Assembly (NCBI GenBank): GCA_034430275.1
Contig: DAOUEW010000150.1
Span: forward strand, 1 to 7,787
Length of the DNA: 7,787 bases
Origin: JAUVXJ01 sp034430275
GTDB taxonomy: Bacteria > Chloroflexota > Anaerolineae > UBA7937 > B3-Chlor
Direction of reading: 5' to 3'
A model generated the notes under the pieces. That model made no database searches. It was given only the letters and a program-made list of their open reading frames with translations, and was not told where the DNA came from. Below are positions 6,715 through 7,787 of the stretch, in pieces. Position numbers and translations under genes: made by a program. How positions within the stretch are numbered: position 1 is the first letter of the stretch; every line of letters begins with the position of its first letter.

Positions 6715-6772
6715 TGCCCTGCTTGTCAACATCCCCCCTCCCTAGCCCGTGAAGGTCTGAAGTCCAGGGGAG

Positions 6773-6796
6773 GGTCCGTACCTCTCCAGTCGGACC
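6773..6796. repeat. Inverted repeat GGTCCG / CGGACC
   Basis: Arms GGTCCG (6773-6778) and CGGACC (6791-6796) are perfect inverted copies around a 12-nt loop. They lie about 60 bp upstream of the methyltransferase-transcript -35. Without a T-run it is not a terminator; a regulator site is possible, but a 6-bp inverted repeat can occur by chance. Confidence 0.3.
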
Positions 6797-6928
6797 GATC
6801 CTGCCCACCACAGGGGCCGCGGGGTCCAGAGGCCTTCGCTCCAGCCCGTCGTCTGCATTTGCACTAGCACCCTCCTGCTGGCCAAACCCACGGAGATCGA
6901 ACCGCCGCTAGCACGATGGCAATCCAAC

Positions 6929-6957
6929 TTGACATCATTTCCGATTGGTGATAGAAT
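6929..6957 (+). promoter_or_regulatory. Candidate promoter of the beta-helix protein gene
   Basis: A perfect -35 TTGACA (6929-6934), a 17-bp spacer and TAGAAT (6952-6957, five of six -10 bases) on the plus strand. The next plus-strand gene starts at 7204, so the leader would be about 240 nt. It is the best sigma-70-type match in the window, inside a locally AT-richer patch. Confidence 0.6.
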
Positions 6958-7047
6958 AGAGTCCGTCGTTCCCTCGATGCACGCAGTCAACGCACTGGAT
7001 TGCGCTTCTGGGGCAGCATGACGTTGTAGAGGGGCGGAGAGCGAGAA

Positions 7048-7125
7048 ATGCACGCTGGCCTCCCGAAGAGGAAACCCTATGTACGCGGCGGTCGCTTGCC
7101 CTTCTCGATCAGCAAGGAGGCGTAG
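7048..7125 (+). CDS. Possible 25-codon leader ORF
   Basis: A short frame starting ATG-CAC-GCT and ending in TAG lies within the predicted leader of the beta-helix gene. GCGGAGAG lies 7 nt before the ATG as a modest ribosome site. The peptide is basic (Lys-Arg-Lys near residues 7-9, further Arg residues at 13 and 16) with no membrane segment. It matches no family I know. It could be a regulatory leader peptide or chance; length alone gives little support. Confidence 0.2.
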   Translation: MHAGLPKRKPYVRGGRLPFSISKEA

Positions 7126-7166
7126 ATCAGTATCTGCCAGGAACTCAGCGTCTCGATTGTGCGGTA

Positions 7167-7185
7167 GGCGCCATGCTGGGGCGCC
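7167..7185 (+). promoter_or_regulatory. Hairpin before the beta-helix gene ribosome site
   Basis: GGCGCC (7167-7172) and GGCGCC (7180-7185) pair into a six-base all-GC stem with a 7-nt loop, ending three nucleotides before the AGGAGG site (7189-7194). A stable stem this close to the ribosome site could affect initiation or mRNA stability. No T-run follows, so it is not an intrinsic terminator. Confidence 0.45.
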
Positions 7186-7203
7186 AACAGGAGGGGGAGC
7201 CAA

Positions 7204-7787
7204 ATGAAACTGAGGCTCGCGTTGGCTGGTCTTCTCGCGGCCGTGTTCCTCTGCCTGGCAGCGTTTTCTAGCGCTGTAACATCCACACAGGCGAGCACCA
7301 CGATCAACGTCAACACCTTCGAGGACGAACTCAACAACGACGGCGACTGCTCCCTGCGCGAGGCCATTCGGGCTGCCAATCTCGACTCAGCAGTCGACGC
7401 CTGCCCTGCCGGGAGCGGCGCCGACACTGTGATCTTGCCCGCCGGAACGTATACTCTGACGATACCGGGGGCCTCCGAGAGTCAGGCCGTGACGGGCGAC
7501 CTGGATATCCGCACCAGCCTGACGCTCAGTGGCGCAGACCCTTCCACCACGGTCATCGACGCGAATCAAACAGATCGAGTCTTTCACATCCACGGCTCGT
7601 ACACCGTGAACATGGCCAATATCACCATCCAAGGGGGCAACCCTGGCCCGTTCAGCGGCGGAGGCATCTACAACCACGACGGCACATTGACGCTCACAAA
7701 CTGCGTGGTTACCTCCAACACTGCGAATGTCGACGGTGGCGGCATCTACAGTGAGGGTGGTGTGGTCAGTGTTCTCAACAGCACGAT
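7204..7787 (+). CDS. Secreted CSLREA-domain beta-helix protein (partial, C-terminus beyond window)
   Basis: Exported protein, 194 residues visible before the right edge. A Lys/Arg start and hydrophobic segment (5-24) form a signal peptide, with cleavage possible after Ala24 or Ala30. Next comes a short strand (TTINVNTFEDE) and the signature CSLREAIRAAN (49-59), which marks the N-terminus of the CSLREA family of bacterial surface proteins. From about 100 on, the sequence shows parallel beta-helix rungs: LTLSG, NITIQGG, then GGGIYNHDGTLTLTNC (152-167) and VDGGGIYSEGGVV (176-188), resembling the GG-[AGI]-I repeats of chlamydial polymorphic membrane proteins. These proteins are usually much longer, with more rungs and sometimes a C-terminal anchor, which cannot be seen here. 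ATG 7204 has AGGAGG 9 nt upstream. It is divergent from the methyltransferase transcript and shares no obvious pathway with it. Role is probably at the cell surface; ligand or activity unknown. Confidence 0.9.
   Translation, partial: MKLRLALAGLLAAVFLCLAAFSSAVTSTQASTTINVNTFEDELNNDGDCSLREAIRAANLDSAVDACPAGSGADTVILPAGTYTLTIPGASESQAVTGDLDIRTSLTLSGADPSTTVIDANQTDRVFHIHGSYTVNMANITIQGGNPGPFSGGGIYNHDGTLTLTNCVVTSNTANVDGGGIYSEGGVVSVLNST

Larger units (their letters stand above)
6652..7203. other. Divergent intergenic region
   Basis: These 552 bp separate the minus-strand methyltransferase transcript from the plus-strand beta-helix gene. They hold a promoter for each direction, a possible 25-codon leader ORF and a hairpin before the plus-strand ribosome site. 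The middle (about 6735-6925) shows no gene I can support; a minus-strand open frame across it from a TTG at 7203 has no recognisable motif and no ribosome site. No cobalamin-riboswitch B12 box was found on either strand. Confidence 0.6.

Noticed and set aside
6724..6729. Perfect TTGACA on the minus strand upstream of the corrinoid gene
   Set aside because: It is 32 bp from the TATAAT and has no -10 at normal distance; TTGCCT with a 17-bp spacer fits better.
6870..6940. GGTTCGATC on the minus strand, resembling a tRNA T-loop
   Set aside because: The T-stem has a mismatch, no acceptor stem pairs with the expected upstream segment, and no anticodon arm could be folded.
6742..7203. Minus-strand open frame of 153 codons in the divergent intergenic region
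   Set aside because: It starts at a TTG overlapping the divergent gene's leader, lacks a ribosome site and any recognisable motif, and covers both a hairpin and a plus-strand promoter. A real gene is not excluded but not supported.

Overview
The window looks like a piece of a GC-rich bacterial chromosome, most likely a Chloroflexota (Anaerolineae-type) bacterium or a similar uncultured environmental lineage. This rests on three things. One is the 'CSLREA' beta-helix secreted protein. The second is the Thr/Pro-linked lipoprotein with tandem SH3-like modules. The third is a corrinoid methyltransferase pair in a high-GC setting that otherwise looks bacterial. The taxonomic guess is inference. 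Six of the seven genes lie on the minus strand; one is on the plus strand.

From left to right. (1) 1-1371, minus: the N-terminal part of a P-type cation ATPase of the CtpE/Exp7-like type, cut by the left edge before its second catalytic half. (2) 1488-2261, minus: a lipoprotein with a low-complexity linker and two Cys-bounded SH3-like units. (3) 2312-3001, minus: an unrecognised soluble helical protein. (4) 3146-4387, minus: a 12-TM major facilitator superfamily transporter with its own consensus -10 promoter set among direct repeats. (5) 4621-6006 and 6010-6651, minus: a two-gene transcript made of a corrinoid-binding protein (first gene) and an MtmB-family methylamine:corrinoid methyltransferase (second gene), 3 nt apart, behind a good sigma-70-type promoter. 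(6) A 552-bp divergent intergenic region, 6652-7203. (7) 7204 to the right edge, plus: a secreted CSLREA/beta-helix protein with a candidate promoter about 240 nt upstream.

The most interesting object is the methyltransferase. It aligns, from my memory of the family, over its whole length with archaeal monomethylamine methyltransferase MtmB. At the position where MtmB has the amber-encoded pyrrolysine, this protein has an ordinary valine codon (GTC), and the reading frame contains no amber codon. It is therefore a pyrrolysine-independent MtmB homologue, comparable in idea to the non-Pyl MttB homologues that demethylate quaternary amines. It sits with a cognate corrinoid protein carrying the DxHxxG cobalamin motif. 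A plausible role is demethylation of an unidentified methylated amine or related compound: the methyl group passes to the Co(I) corrinoid protein and then to an acceptor methyltransferase encoded elsewhere. The adjacent MFS protein could move the substrate or product, but has its own promoter, so that link is only positional. No reductive activase, no pyl genes and no corrinoid:pterin or CoM methyltransferase lie in this window.
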